DNA from: Pseudoalteromonas luteoviolacea NCIMB 1944
GTDB lineage: Bacteria > Pseudomonadota > Gammaproteobacteria > Enterobacterales > Alteromonadaceae
DNA length: 64,000 bases
Direction: 5' to 3'
Assembly (NCBI RefSeq): GCF_001625565.1
Contig: NZ_AUXS01000044.1
Location: 62,001-126,000 of the forward strand
Both the position numbers and the translations under genes were made by a program. Under the pieces are notes generated by a model. It searched no databases, was not told the DNA's origin, and saw nothing but the letters and a program-made list of their open reading frames with translations. Shown here piece by piece: positions 16,267 to 24,668 of this stretch. Positions within the stretch are counted from its first letter, which is position 1; every line of letters starts with the position of its first letter.

Positions 16267-16785
16267 ATGAGAACTTGGCTTTTTGCCGGGCTCAGCTTGA
16301 TTTGGGCTATGCCAAGTCAAGCACACAAGTTAAAAGTTTCCCTAGCAACGGCAAAAGTATTGCCCGACAGTGGACACATAAAAATTGAGTATCGATTTCA
16401 TTTGCATGATTTAGAGCATGCTGTTGTTCATTTGTTTAATGACTCAAAGAGCATCTATCAAGACAAAAAAATACAACAGCAATTCATTGATTATGTGTAT
16501 ACACAAACGTCGCTTAGGCGATTAAGTGGACAAGCGTTGGCCCTGTCCAAGCCCACATATGAAGTAGATAACAAATACTTGTGGGTGTATCAGGATGCAC
16601 AATACACCAAAAGTATCCCATTGAAAGGCTTACAAATGCGCCACGGCGTTCTAAGAGATATTTGGCCGCAGCAAATAAACTTAGTTAACTTTAGAGGTAT
16701 GGGGGCCGTAAAGACGATGTATTTTGATAAAAACGACAATTGGTTAACCGTGCAATTTGAGAGTAAAAAAGATAATAAAAAATAA
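16267..16785 (+). CDS. Exported DUF6702-like protein
   Basis: 172 residues. A clear Sec signal peptide (cleavage probably after residue 19, ...PSQA|H) puts it in the periplasm. The mature part begins with H-K-L-K-V-S-L, and includes Y-R-F-H-L-H-D-L-E-H-A, a Y-x-x-x-x-F-x-x-R-x-x-G core, and a late F-R-G-M-G-A segment. This matches DUF6702 proteins, which often start their mature chain with a His and are suspected metal- or envelope-related; no function is proven. An AAGGAG site precedes the start. No operon partner. Confidence 0.65.
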   Translation: MRTWLFAGLSLIWAMPSQAHKLKVSLATAKVLPDSGHIKIEYRFHLHDLEHAVVHLFNDSKSIYQDKKIQQQFIDYVYTQTSLRRLSGQALALSKPTYEVDNKYLWVYQDAQYTKSIPLKGLQMRHGVLRDIWPQQINLVNFRGMGAVKTMYFDKNDNWLTVQFESKKDNKK

Positions 16786-17058
16786 AACTGATTAAATGCA
16801 ATGAGCTATGCCATGCACTTAAGTACCTAAAAGCACATCAACTTCAATTTCAGTGCCAGTCAATACAATACGTTTCTTACCTAAATATTAGAACGTTCTT
16901 AATAAATCACAATTTAGCAATAATATGCCTCAATTCAAGGCAATTCTGCAGGATGTTCTCACTTGTCAAAAAGGATGAAGATGTGGCTGCTTGGCTCAAT
17001 TACTCATAGACAATTTACCACATCAAACATTTACTCTCTCAACTCAATTGATGCCCAC

Positions 17059-18498
17059 TCACTGACATACTTGCTCGTCACGTGCGGCAAACTGGGAATC
17101 ACAACGTAAAAACGCTTCGCCTTGTTGGTCAAAAAAGCGTCCATACCAACCAGAGTACCGGTCCAGTTCAAGCTCTAAAAAGCCAAATTTAGCCTGCTCA
17201 TTTCCGTTTGCTTCAAGCCCATCAACGACAGCTTCAAAGCTCGTATAAGGCAATTCCTCACTCAGGCTCACACCACTGTTTCCAACCACAATTTGCGGTG
17301 GACGTTTATATTGTTTGTCAAAGCTCAAAGATTGATAGATATGCATATGACCAGACAGCGCAAGCGCAACTTGCTCTGGTAAACGCCCCAATGGCGTATC
17401 AGCTAACGCTCGCTGCAACATAATATTCAACGTATTGTCCGTTGCAACATTGTTTACGCCCCAAAGCGGCCTATGCGTCACTGTCCAAATAGGTTTATTT
17501 GGATATTTGCTGGCAAATTTTTGCAGAGATTCATATTGGCTTTGATACTGAGCTGTAAGCGCATTTGAAAACCTGTCGTCACAAGCATTCGCCGAATCCT
17601 GAACCCAAATATTGTGTTTATCAAGTTTAAGCATGTAGGGGTCTATCATAGTTATCGCCGATATTGCGGAGTTTAGAGGTTGAGAAAAGCTCCCTTGTGC
17701 AGGACAAGCGCGTTGTGCAATGCCTTCTTTCAATTCTGAACCAGGACCGAAAAAGTAGAACCAGCCTAAACCAGCACGACTACAAAGTTCATGGTTTCCT
17801 CTAGCGAACACCCAAGGCGCTTTAGTCAAAATAGCCTCAGCTGCGCTAAAAAAGTCTGCACGCCAAGCACGCCAAGTATCCGGTTTCGGGCTTCCCTGAG
17901 CATTTTGGCTATAGTAGGTTTCTTCTAAGCCGCAGGTTTTCCCACCATATCCGCCATCTCCAGCATCGTAGGCATAGACGCCTTTACTGATGCTGCCACT
18001 AGTACCTCGATAGTTGTAATCCCCCATATGCAAAATGAGATCAACGTCACGTTTTGCACCTTCAGTTATCAAAGTTTTAAACGGCTCTGCGGGTCCATTA
18101 CCATTGCACACATGTGCTTTACACCCCGAATCTCCATACACTTGAATATGCTTGGGGTTTAAGGTTATTGCATCAAACTTCAGCTCTGTGCCCCCCACCT
18201 GGTAGGCAATGTCCGCCTTCGCGGTAGCTTCGCACACAGTGACAGGAAAATTATCACCTGGATGCAATCCACGAATGCGCATTTGACTTCGCTCACCACT
18301 TTCACTTTCCAAAACTGGACAAACCTGATGTTTCGTGTGAATACCCGGAATGATGGCCCTAATATAAATCAGGGTGTCACCTTGGCTACTCGGCGCAAGC
18401 ATTGAGTACGCCGTGATCACTTCCGCTTTTTTAAGGGGCTTTGGACTACTACAGCTGGCCAGTATCAACAGCCCACATAATATACTTACGACTCGCAT
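17059..18498 (-). CDS. Lipoprotein metallophosphoesterase
   Basis: About 479 residues from the ATG at 18498, chosen because AGAAGGAAAA precedes it and it starts a good lipoprotein signal (LASC, Cys16); a longer in-frame start at 18525 exists. The calcineurin-like motifs are GDSGC (about 123), HMGDYNY (about 158), ARGNHELC (about 234), a later THRPLWG and GHMHIYQS (about 383). The protein should hydrolyse phosphoesters in the periplasm or at the outer membrane; the substrate is unknown. Several cysteine pairs suggest disulfides. Stand-alone gene, convergent with its left neighbour. Confidence 0.82.
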   Translation of the reverse strand: MRVVSILCGLLILASCSSPKPLKKAEVITAYSMLAPSSQGDTLIYIRAIIPGIHTKHQVCPVLESESGERSQMRIRGLHPGDNFPVTVCEATAKADIAYQVGGTELKFDAITLNPKHIQVYGDSGCKAHVCNGNGPAEPFKTLITEGAKRDVDLILHMGDYNYRGTSGSISKGVYAYDAGDGGYGGKTCGLEETYYSQNAQGSPKPDTWRAWRADFFSAAEAILTKAPWVFARGNHELCSRAGLGWFYFFGPGSELKEGIAQRACPAQGSFSQPLNSAISAITMIDPYMLKLDKHNIWVQDSANACDDRFSNALTAQYQSQYESLQKFASKYPNKPIWTVTHRPLWGVNNVATDNTLNIMLQRALADTPLGRLPEQVALALSGHMHIYQSLSFDKQYKRPPQIVVGNSGVSLSEELPYTSFEAVVDGLEANGNEQAKFGFLELELDRYSGWYGRFFDQQGEAFLRCDSQFAARDEQVCQ

Positions 18499-18596
18499 GT
18501 TCGTTTTCCTTCTAATTTGCGTCACTAATTCCTTGTTTAGTGTAGTAAAAGCTCTGTAAATGGGTATTACAGATGTTTACCTACACAAGCTATGTG

Positions 18597-20201
18597 CTAC
18601 TTTGCTGCTGCAATATCTCGCCACTTAATGCCAAACTTTGCCAAGTACTTTTGCAATCGACTGGAATCATTCGCCGTAGATTTTTGAGTTCTGCTCACAT
18701 CAAATAACACACGTCCTGCCGCTGCCATACTCGGGCTTTGCAAACAAACGGTGACTACATATTCTAACTGCTGACGGTCAAACGCATCTAAACTGGCAAT
18801 TTGTCCATCGTTCATAATATGAATTAAGCAAGATCCATGCAGAGTAGCGTTGGTCAATTGCCAATCTCTTTGTAATCGACTGATTTCTTCATCCACATCA
18901 TCTTTACTGATCCTTGAACCGTCAGCGAGTGTTGCAAGACGGATCATCGATGATCCTAGATCTCTAAAATTACCTTGCCATGTTGCGCGCTCACTGTGGG
19001 CAAAGTTTAAATACGCCATACGCGCTTCTTTGTTAAATCTAACTCGACGCCCTTGCTCTTGACTATATTTGTCTAGCTCAAAGTCAATATTTGCATCAAT
19101 ATCTTCACGACGGTCTTTCAATGCTGGTAGCTGGTATGTCCATAAATTTATCCTTGCCAATAAATCTTCTCGAAAAGAACCGCTTTCTACATTTGCTTTT
19201 AAATCCCGGTTAGTGCCCGCTATTAACTGAAATTGACTACTCACTTCTCTATCGCTACCAACAGGATGAAATTGCTTATTTTCAATTGCCCGCAATAGCA
19301 TAGCTTGCTCTTCCAGCCCTAACTCACCAACCTCGTCAAGAAAGAGTAGGCCATTATCTGCTGCCATTAAAAAACCTTCTCGTGCTTGCTGAGCGCCAGT
19401 AAATGCCCCCTTGGTATGACCAAATAAAGCTGCCATGGCGTTCTCACCCTTAAGCGTCGCACAATTCACCACGACCAAATCCCCCTGCAATGTATTGCGC
19501 TGCTTTTTTAGTTGGTAAATTCTTGCTGCCAATTGGCTTTTCCCGGCACCTGTGGGACCGGTCAATAAAATAGGAGCACTAGAACGAATAGCCACTTTTT
19601 CAATTTGGGTAATAAGGCGATTAAAGGCAGGGTTTTTTGTCTCTATTCCCCCTTTGAGAAAGCTTTCCCCTTGCTGATGTTCAATATCAAAACGCTGAGC
19701 CAATTGATCATACTTCGACAAGTCCAAATCAATTGTATGAACCTGGCCAACTGATTTATTGTCACTATTAGGATCAGGGGACGTTTGTACTAATCGTCCG
19801 GGAAAATGGCGGCTTTCAGTCAATAAATAGCTGCATATTTGAGCAACATGTGTACCGGTAGTAATGTGAAACAAATACTCTCGATTATCTAGATCAAATT
19901 CGATGGTCTGGCAAAAGTCATAGAGCTTGGCATATACCTCCCCAAAATCCCAAGGATCTTCAAAGTTAGCTTCAACCAGTTGTACCGATGTTTCAGGCGA
20001 TACGGTCTCAATATCAACAGCAACATTGTTGGCGAGTCGAAAGCTCCGCTCACCATGTAATAGATACAGCTTATTGATAATGAGATCTTCTTGACTAACC
20101 AACGAGATATTGGGCCGCCAGCGCTGCCACCTATCCACCCGCTTACCGACGAAATCTAACTGGGTCCCAAGCAAACTTACCGCTACTACTTCCTTCAACA
20201 T
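18597..20201 (-). CDS. rtcR: RtcR, sigma54 activator of the RNA-repair operon
   Basis: 534 residues. The N-terminal 180 residues form the CARF-like sensor of RtcR, with a HITTGTHVAQIC segment. An AAA+ domain follows, with Walker A GPTGAGKS at 215-222, the sigma54-contacting GAFTGA loop at 265-270 and Walker B LLFLDEVGEL. The C-terminus ends in a helix-turn-helix for an upstream activating site. Known RtcR proteins respond to RNA damage and switch on rtcBA. Here the gene is divergent from the slipin-rtcB-rtcA operon, across about 580 bases holding a sigma54-like promoter and a tRNA-like leader. Length and motifs are normal, so it should be functional. Confidence 0.95.
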   Translation of the reverse strand: MLKEVVAVSLLGTQLDFVGKRVDRWQRWRPNISLVSQEDLIINKLYLLHGERSFRLANNVAVDIETVSPETSVQLVEANFEDPWDFGEVYAKLYDFCQTIEFDLDNREYLFHITTGTHVAQICSYLLTESRHFPGRLVQTSPDPNSDNKSVGQVHTIDLDLSKYDQLAQRFDIEHQQGESFLKGGIETKNPAFNRLITQIEKVAIRSSAPILLTGPTGAGKSQLAARIYQLKKQRNTLQGDLVVVNCATLKGENAMAALFGHTKGAFTGAQQAREGFLMAADNGLLFLDEVGELGLEEQAMLLRAIENKQFHPVGSDREVSSQFQLIAGTNRDLKANVESGSFREDLLARINLWTYQLPALKDRREDIDANIDFELDKYSQEQGRRVRFNKEARMAYLNFAHSERATWQGNFRDLGSSMIRLATLADGSRISKDDVDEEISRLQRDWQLTNATLHGSCLIHIMNDGQIASLDAFDRQQLEYVVTVCLQSPSMAAAGRVLFDVSRTQKSTANDSSRLQKYLAKFGIKWRDIAAAK

Positions 20202-20240
20202 TTATATCCAAATAGATAAATTAATATCTAAATAGAAACA

Positions 20241-20333
20241 TTAAAACAAAATAAGCGCAAGACCCCTTCAAGTTAAAAATTTAAAAAACAAAAATTTAAA
20301 CATTCAAAATCATATACTTAAAACAAAATAAGC
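20241..20333. repeat. 16-bp direct repeat, candidate RtcR upstream sites
   Basis: TTAAAACAAAATAAGC occurs perfectly at 20241-20256 and again at 20318-20333, 77 bases apart. Both lie upstream of the sigma54-like promoter at 20350, where enhancer-binding activators such as RtcR bind. The region is AT-rich, so some similarity is expected by chance, but a perfect 16-mer is not. Assignment to RtcR is inference. Confidence 0.45.
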
Positions 20334-20349
20334 ACGTTTTTAATATGCT

Positions 20350-20365
20350 TGGCACACCATTTGAT
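20350..20365 (+). promoter_or_regulatory. Sigma54-type promoter of the RNA-repair operon
   Basis: TGGCACACCATTTGAT matches the -24/-12 consensus (TGGCAC-N5-TTGCW) except for A in place of C at the -12 element; the GG-to-G spacing is correct. Transcription would start near 20377 and run through the tRNA-like leader into the slipin gene. A sigma54 promoter is expected because RtcR carries the GAFTGA motif. Confidence 0.7.
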
Positions 20366-20463
20366 ATATCTAGGCTGTAGCTTGATAACGTGTTTCTAAA
20401 TAACACCACGGTACGACTTACGCTGTAAGCACGTATTCCGATATTAACTACTCAATATGGAAA

Positions 20464-20490
20464 GCACTTAGGTGCGGGGTTCGACTCCCC
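20464..20490 (+). ncRNA. Partial tRNA-like module (hairpin plus T-arm) in rtc leader
   Basis: GCAC-TTAG-GTGC forms a 4-bp hairpin (20464-20475), directly followed by a T-arm-like hairpin: GGGG, the loop TTCGACT and CCCC (20476-20490). I find no matching D-arm or acceptor stem for a full tRNA. It looks like a truncated tRNA mimic placed just before the more complete one at 20496. Confidence 0.5.
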
Positions 20491-20495
20491 ATTTT

Positions 20496-20570
20496 TGATA
20501 GATAGCTCAATGGTAGAGCCGCGAACATAGCTTTCGTTTGTTGCGGGTTCGAGTCCCGCTCTAATCACCA
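20496..20570 (+). ncRNA. tRNA-like RNA in leader of the slipin-rtcBA operon
   Basis: The 75 bases fold as a cloverleaf. D-arm: GCTC-AATGGTA-GAGC (20505-20519). Anticodon arm: GCGAA/TTCGT with the 7-base loop CATAGCT (20521-20537). Variable region: 5 bases. T-arm: GCGGG-TTCGAGT-CCCGC, perfect (20543-20559). Then TCTAATC, discriminator A and an encoded CCA (20568-20570). The acceptor stem pairs at 4-7 with 66-69 but is mismatched at 1-72 and 3-70, and position 33 is A instead of the universal U. It is therefore more likely a tRNA mimic or pseudo-tRNA than a working tRNA. Salmonella rtcBA operons carry Y-RNA-like RNAs with tRNA-like domains, which makes a role in RNA repair plausible here. Confidence 0.7.
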
Positions 20571-20778
20571 TAAATAAAATACAAATCATCTTTGATTGAT
20601 ACGAATTTACTGGGCTGTAAAGCTCAAAACTTTGCACGTAGCCGCCGCTAACACTCAGGCAAAACTCGCAAGGTAACTCCCGTCGTTGGCAAGCAGGATG
20701 CTCCCCAAAGACGCAGTTATCAAGCCAATTAGGTCATAGCTAGCAGGCCGCTACAATTGCAATATAAGGATTAAAAAC

Positions 20779-22383
20779 ATGAAATTTATAAAACAACAAA
20801 TTGTCGCTGAGGCGAAACGCGTACTAGTATACAAGAACAAACTTTTTGACCGCGTACTTACACCCGGTAAGCACCGTTTTTGGGACTTTAACAACGAGCT
20901 AGAGTTTGTTACTTTCAATATCGACACGCTTTACTTTACAGCACCTGATGCTGTGCGTTTGTACCACACACACCCAGCACTGCAATCACATATAAGTCAC
21001 TTTAAACTCACAGAACAAGAAGTTGGCCTGCTGTATTTAAATGACACCCTAAAAGGGGTCGTTGCACCTGGTGAAGATTTATATTTTTGGAAAGATGCGG
21101 GAGATATTCGGTTAGAGAAAATTGATCTCACTACGCAATTTTACGTCGAAGACAGGACATTAAAACTCATTGAAAAAGCAGGGCTGAACCTCGCCTCTAA
21201 ACTTATTAAAAGCGCTAAAAACAGCGCCTGTAAGCCTATTTACGAGATGACTGTAAAACGCGACCACGTCGGTTTTTTGTTTGCTGATAATCAACTTGTG
21301 AAAGAACTGCCAGCTGGCCACTATGGTGTATGGCAATTTAATCGCGACTATGAATTTAAAACCTTTGACTGTCGCACAATAACAGCGCGTGACGGGGCGG
21401 ATATATATGATAAAAATAAAGCAATTCAGAGTATGTCACATCAAGTTATTGGGCCACAGGAAGTAGGGCTGCTGTATGTAAATCAGGTTTTAAAAGGCAT
21501 CGTCCCTCCTGGTGAACACCTGTATTTATGGAAAGACGCTGGTGATATCCATTTGGAAAGAGTGGATATAAGCGAAAACATGTATGTCGATGCAGCTACA
21601 TTGGCAAACATAAATAGATTAGGTCTCAATTGCGCTGCAAAACTCTTTAAGAGCGAGACAGCAGTGAGCTGTAACCCTATTGTCGATGTGTCAATTGAAA
21701 GTGAGCATATCGGGTTGTTATATGTAGACAATGTACTAGTCAGAAAGCTGCCACCGGGCCACTATGGTATGTGGCGATTTAATCGAGACATTGATCTAAA
21801 AGTATTCGACTGTCGTGCTCAAATGCTTGAAGTATCTGGTCAGGAGATCTTAAGCAAAGACAGGGTGAGTCTACGAATAAATCTCACTGCGAGTGTGCAA
21901 GTCACAGATGCGGTTATCGCTTCACAAAGTACTGAGGACATTATGTCGTTCACCTACAACATTTTACAGTTGGCATTGAGAGAAGCGGTAGGTACGCAAA
22001 ACCTAGATGACTTGTTACTCGACAAATTATACATAAACGAAACCCTAAGAGACATTGTTGGAACTCAGCTACAGGCCTTAGGCGTCAAGCTAATTAATGT
22101 GGGCATGAAGGACATCATCTTACCCGGTGAGATGAAATCGATATTAAACCAAGTAGTAGAAGCACAAAAAGCGGCCGAAGCCAATGTTATTAAACGACGC
22201 GAAGAAACTGCAGCGACCCGAAGTTTACACAACACAGCAAAAGTGATGGAGAACAACCCCACACTAATGCGCCTAAAAGAGCTCGAAGCATTAGAGAAGA
22301 TCGCAGACAAAATAGATAGTCTAACTGTCTATGGTGGGCTGGACGGACTGATGAATAACGCTGTGAAACTAAGCCACCAATAA
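20779..22383 (+). CDS. Slipin/SPFH-domain protein of the RNA-repair operon
   Basis: 534 residues. The C-terminal part (about 349-480) is an SPFH/band-7 domain followed by a helical tail rich in Ala, Glu and Arg. The N-terminal 350 residues consist of five copies of a short beta module with the pattern V-G-L-L-Y...L-x-G/E-L-x-P-G-x-H/E-x-x-x-W, at about 12-50, 80-118, 162-200, 227-265 and 309-347. Copies 2-3 and 4-5 are repeated exactly 147 residues apart, showing an internal duplication. No N-terminal membrane helix is obvious, unlike classical slipins. It is the first gene of the operon, ten bases before rtcB, with a TAAGGA ribosome site. Slipins are known neighbours of rtcB in some bacteria; the role is unknown. 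Confidence 0.85.
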   Translation: MKFIKQQIVAEAKRVLVYKNKLFDRVLTPGKHRFWDFNNELEFVTFNIDTLYFTAPDAVRLYHTHPALQSHISHFKLTEQEVGLLYLNDTLKGVVAPGEDLYFWKDAGDIRLEKIDLTTQFYVEDRTLKLIEKAGLNLASKLIKSAKNSACKPIYEMTVKRDHVGFLFADNQLVKELPAGHYGVWQFNRDYEFKTFDCRTITARDGADIYDKNKAIQSMSHQVIGPQEVGLLYVNQVLKGIVPPGEHLYLWKDAGDIHLERVDISENMYVDAATLANINRLGLNCAAKLFKSETAVSCNPIVDVSIESEHIGLLYVDNVLVRKLPPGHYGMWRFNRDIDLKVFDCRAQMLEVSGQEILSKDRVSLRINLTASVQVTDAVIASQSTEDIMSFTYNILQLALREAVGTQNLDDLLLDKLYINETLRDIVGTQLQALGVKLINVGMKDIILPGEMKSILNQVVEAQKAAEANVIKRREETAATRSLHNTAKVMENNPTLMRLKELEALEKIADKIDSLTVYGGLDGLMNNAVKLSHQ

Positions 22384-22393
22384 GGGAAAAACA

Positions 22394-23620
22394 ATGTGTA
22401 AAGAACAATACGAAGTAATACAGAACGACAATAGTTACCCGATTAAAGCGTGGACAAAAGGCGTGCCATTTGAACCAGCAGCACAACAACAACTAGAAAA
22501 TATTGCAGCTATGGACATTGTACATAGTCATATTGCCGTTATGCCTGACGTCCACTTAGGAAAAGGAGCAACCATAGGCAGTGTTATCCCCTCAGTTGAT
22601 GCAGTGATCCCCGCAGCTGTCGGTGTTGATATCGGTTGCGGTATGGTCGCAACGAGAACAACCTTAAAAGCCAGCGACCTACCCGACAACCTCAAGTCGA
22701 TACGTAGCGCGTTTGAAGCCGCAGTGCCTCATGGTCGCACAGCCAATCGCGGTAAGCGAGACAAAGGTGCATGGGGAAATATTCCCAAACTGGTGGCGAA
22801 AGAATGGCAAACGTTGGAAACACGATTCGACAGAATTTGTGATAAGCATCCAGCAATTGCTAAAAGCAACCATGTTAACCACTTGGGCACCATGGGCACA
22901 GGTAATCACTTTTTAGAGCTCTGTATAGATGAGCATCAATATGTTTGGGTCATGCTACATTCCGGCAGCCGTGGCGTTGGCAATCGTATTGGCACCTACT
23001 TTATTGAACTCGCAAAAAAAGAAATGCAACGTCATCAACAACATTTGCCAGATTTGGATCTTGCTTACTTAAAAGAGGGGAGTGCCTATTTTGATGATTA
23101 CGTTGAAGCCGTAGAATGGGCCCAAGATTTCGCAGCCAAAAACCGCGAGATAATGATGTTTAACGCTCTAAAAGCATTACGCGAAGAACTGCCAATCCCA
23201 TTTGAGACCATAGATGTTGCAGTTAACTGCCACCACAATTACATTTCCCGCGAGGAGCATTTTGGAAAACAATGTTATGTCACCCGTAAAGGGGCTTTAC
23301 GCGCAAAAAGAGGTGAAATGGGGATCATCCCTGGCAATATGGGTGCACGCTCTTACATAGTTAGGGGGCTTGGTAATCCAGATAGCTTCAATAGTTGCAG
23401 CCATGGAGCAGGGCGTGTTATGTCACGTACCAAGGCTAAAAAGACCTATAACATCGCGGATCACGTAGCGGCAACAAAAGGCGTAGAATGCCGCAAAGAC
23501 CAAGCGGTCATCGACGAGATCCCTCACGCTTATAAAGATATAGACAAAGTAATGGCTGCACAACAAGATTTGGTAGAGGTCGTGTGCACATTAAAACAAG
23601 TAGTATGTGTAAAAGGTTAA
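22394..23620 (+). CDS. rtcB: RNA ligase RtcB
   Basis: 408 residues. RtcB seals 2',3'-cyclic-phosphate or 3'-phosphate RNA ends to 5'-OH ends using GTP and Mn. Key elements are present: V-G-V-D-I-G-C-G with the metal-binding Cys82, GTMGTGNHF (about 165-173), HSGSRGVGN (about 189), NCHHNY (about 278), a K-G-A-L-R-A-K-R-G segment (about 299) and NSCSHGAGR, whose His337 is at the guanylylated position known from E. coli. Ten bases follow the slipin stop, and two bases separate its stop from rtcA. Full length, no defects seen. Confidence 0.97.
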   Translation: MCKEQYEVIQNDNSYPIKAWTKGVPFEPAAQQQLENIAAMDIVHSHIAVMPDVHLGKGATIGSVIPSVDAVIPAAVGVDIGCGMVATRTTLKASDLPDNLKSIRSAFEAAVPHGRTANRGKRDKGAWGNIPKLVAKEWQTLETRFDRICDKHPAIAKSNHVNHLGTMGTGNHFLELCIDEHQYVWVMLHSGSRGVGNRIGTYFIELAKKEMQRHQQHLPDLDLAYLKEGSAYFDDYVEAVEWAQDFAAKNREIMMFNALKALREELPIPFETIDVAVNCHHNYISREEHFGKQCYVTRKGALRAKRGEMGIIPGNMGARSYIVRGLGNPDSFNSCSHGAGRVMSRTKAKKTYNIADHVAATKGVECRKDQAVIDEIPHAYKDIDKVMAAQQDLVEVVCTLKQVVCVKG

Positions 23621-23622
23621 TA

Positions 23623-24666
23623 ATGACTCATAAAAAAACAATAATCATAGACGGTTCAAAAGGCGAAGGTGGCGGACAAGTTTTAAGAACGGCACTGAGC
23701 TTATCTATGCTACACAATCAGCCCATCGAAATTCGTAACATTCGTGCTGGTCGTAAAAAGCCAGGACTGATGCGACAGCATTTGACCTGTGTACTTGCTG
23801 CAAAACAGATCAGCAGTGCGGCTGTGGAAGGCGCAGAACTAAATTCGCAATGTATTAAATTTACACCAAATGCAGTCGAACCGGGCGAGTACGAATTCAA
23901 AATTGGCACAGCGGGCAGTACCGTGCTGGTATGCCAAACCATATTACTCCCCTTAGTACTGGCAGGAAAGGCATCAAGCGTAAAACTGCATGGCGGTACA
24001 CACAATGGCATGTCTCCTTCTTTGACCTTTTTTGAGCAGTCATTTTTACCAGCATTGCAAACTATGGGCGTAGCTTGCCAAGTAAAGACCACCAAGTTGG
24101 GATTTTTCCCAGCTGGTGGCGGCTGTTGGCAAATAGATATCAACCCTACAGATACATTGTCCCCCTGTTTGTTTGAGCAATCCGGTGCAGAATTAGAACA
24201 GCAGCAAAGTCACTGTAAAGCGATGTCCATTGTTGCCGGGGTAAAAAACTCTGTCGCAAAAAGAGAGATCGAAGAAGCGAAAAAGCGACTGGGTTGGAAT
24301 GCGCCCTTTACAGAGATATTAAATTGCGCGGCACACGGGCAAGGCAATAGCTTTCACTTAAGTGTTGGCCACCAAAATCAAGTAGCCATGTTCGAACAAA
24401 TGGGTGAACTTGGCCTAAGTGCAGAAAAAGTAGCAGGGAGAACCGTCACTGCCTTAAAAGCTTATTTGAACTCAGGCGCCGCAATTGAAGAGCACTTGGC
24501 AGATCAATTACTTCTGCCCATGGTACTGGCTGGAAAAGGCAGCTTTACCACTACGCAGCTAAGTAGCCACACCACAACCAATATTGATGTGATCAGCCAA
24601 ATAACGGGAACCTGTATCAAAACACAACAACTTAACGACAAGCTTTGGAAAGTTTATTTGGATTAG
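23623..24666 (+). CDS. rtcA: RNA 3'-terminal phosphate cyclase RtcA
   Basis: About 347 residues. The N-terminal signature S-K-G-E-G-G-G-Q-V-L-R-T is intact, as is the central H-G-G-T-H-N-G-M-S-P-S. The C-terminal LSSHTTTN carries the histidine expected to be adenylylated. The enzyme turns 3'-phosphate RNA ends into 2',3'-cyclic phosphates, the substrate type of RtcB. The start is the ATG at 23623, two bases after the rtcB stop, rather than an in-frame upstream Met inside rtcB. Co-transcribed with slipin and rtcB. Confidence 0.96.
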   Translation: MTHKKTIIIDGSKGEGGGQVLRTALSLSMLHNQPIEIRNIRAGRKKPGLMRQHLTCVLAAKQISSAAVEGAELNSQCIKFTPNAVEPGEYEFKIGTAGSTVLVCQTILLPLVLAGKASSVKLHGGTHNGMSPSLTFFEQSFLPALQTMGVACQVKTTKLGFFPAGGGCWQIDINPTDTLSPCLFEQSGAELEQQQSHCKAMSIVAGVKNSVAKREIEEAKKRLGWNAPFTEILNCAAHGQGNSFHLSVGHQNQVAMFEQMGELGLSAEKVAGRTVTALKAYLNSGAAIEEHLADQLLLPMVLAGKGSFTTTQLSSHTTTNIDVISQITGTCIKTQQLNDKLWKVYLD

Positions 24667-24668
24667 CT

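Noticed and set aside
20496..20570. Ordinary functional tRNA
   Set aside because: Acceptor pairs 1-72 and 3-70 are broken and position 33 is A instead of U, so normal decoding is unlikely.
20452..20637. 61-codon minus-strand frame over the rtc leader
   Set aside because: It contains R-A-G-L-E-P-A-T, a well-known false product of reading a tRNA T-arm on the opposite strand; the DNA is better explained by the tRNA-like RNA.
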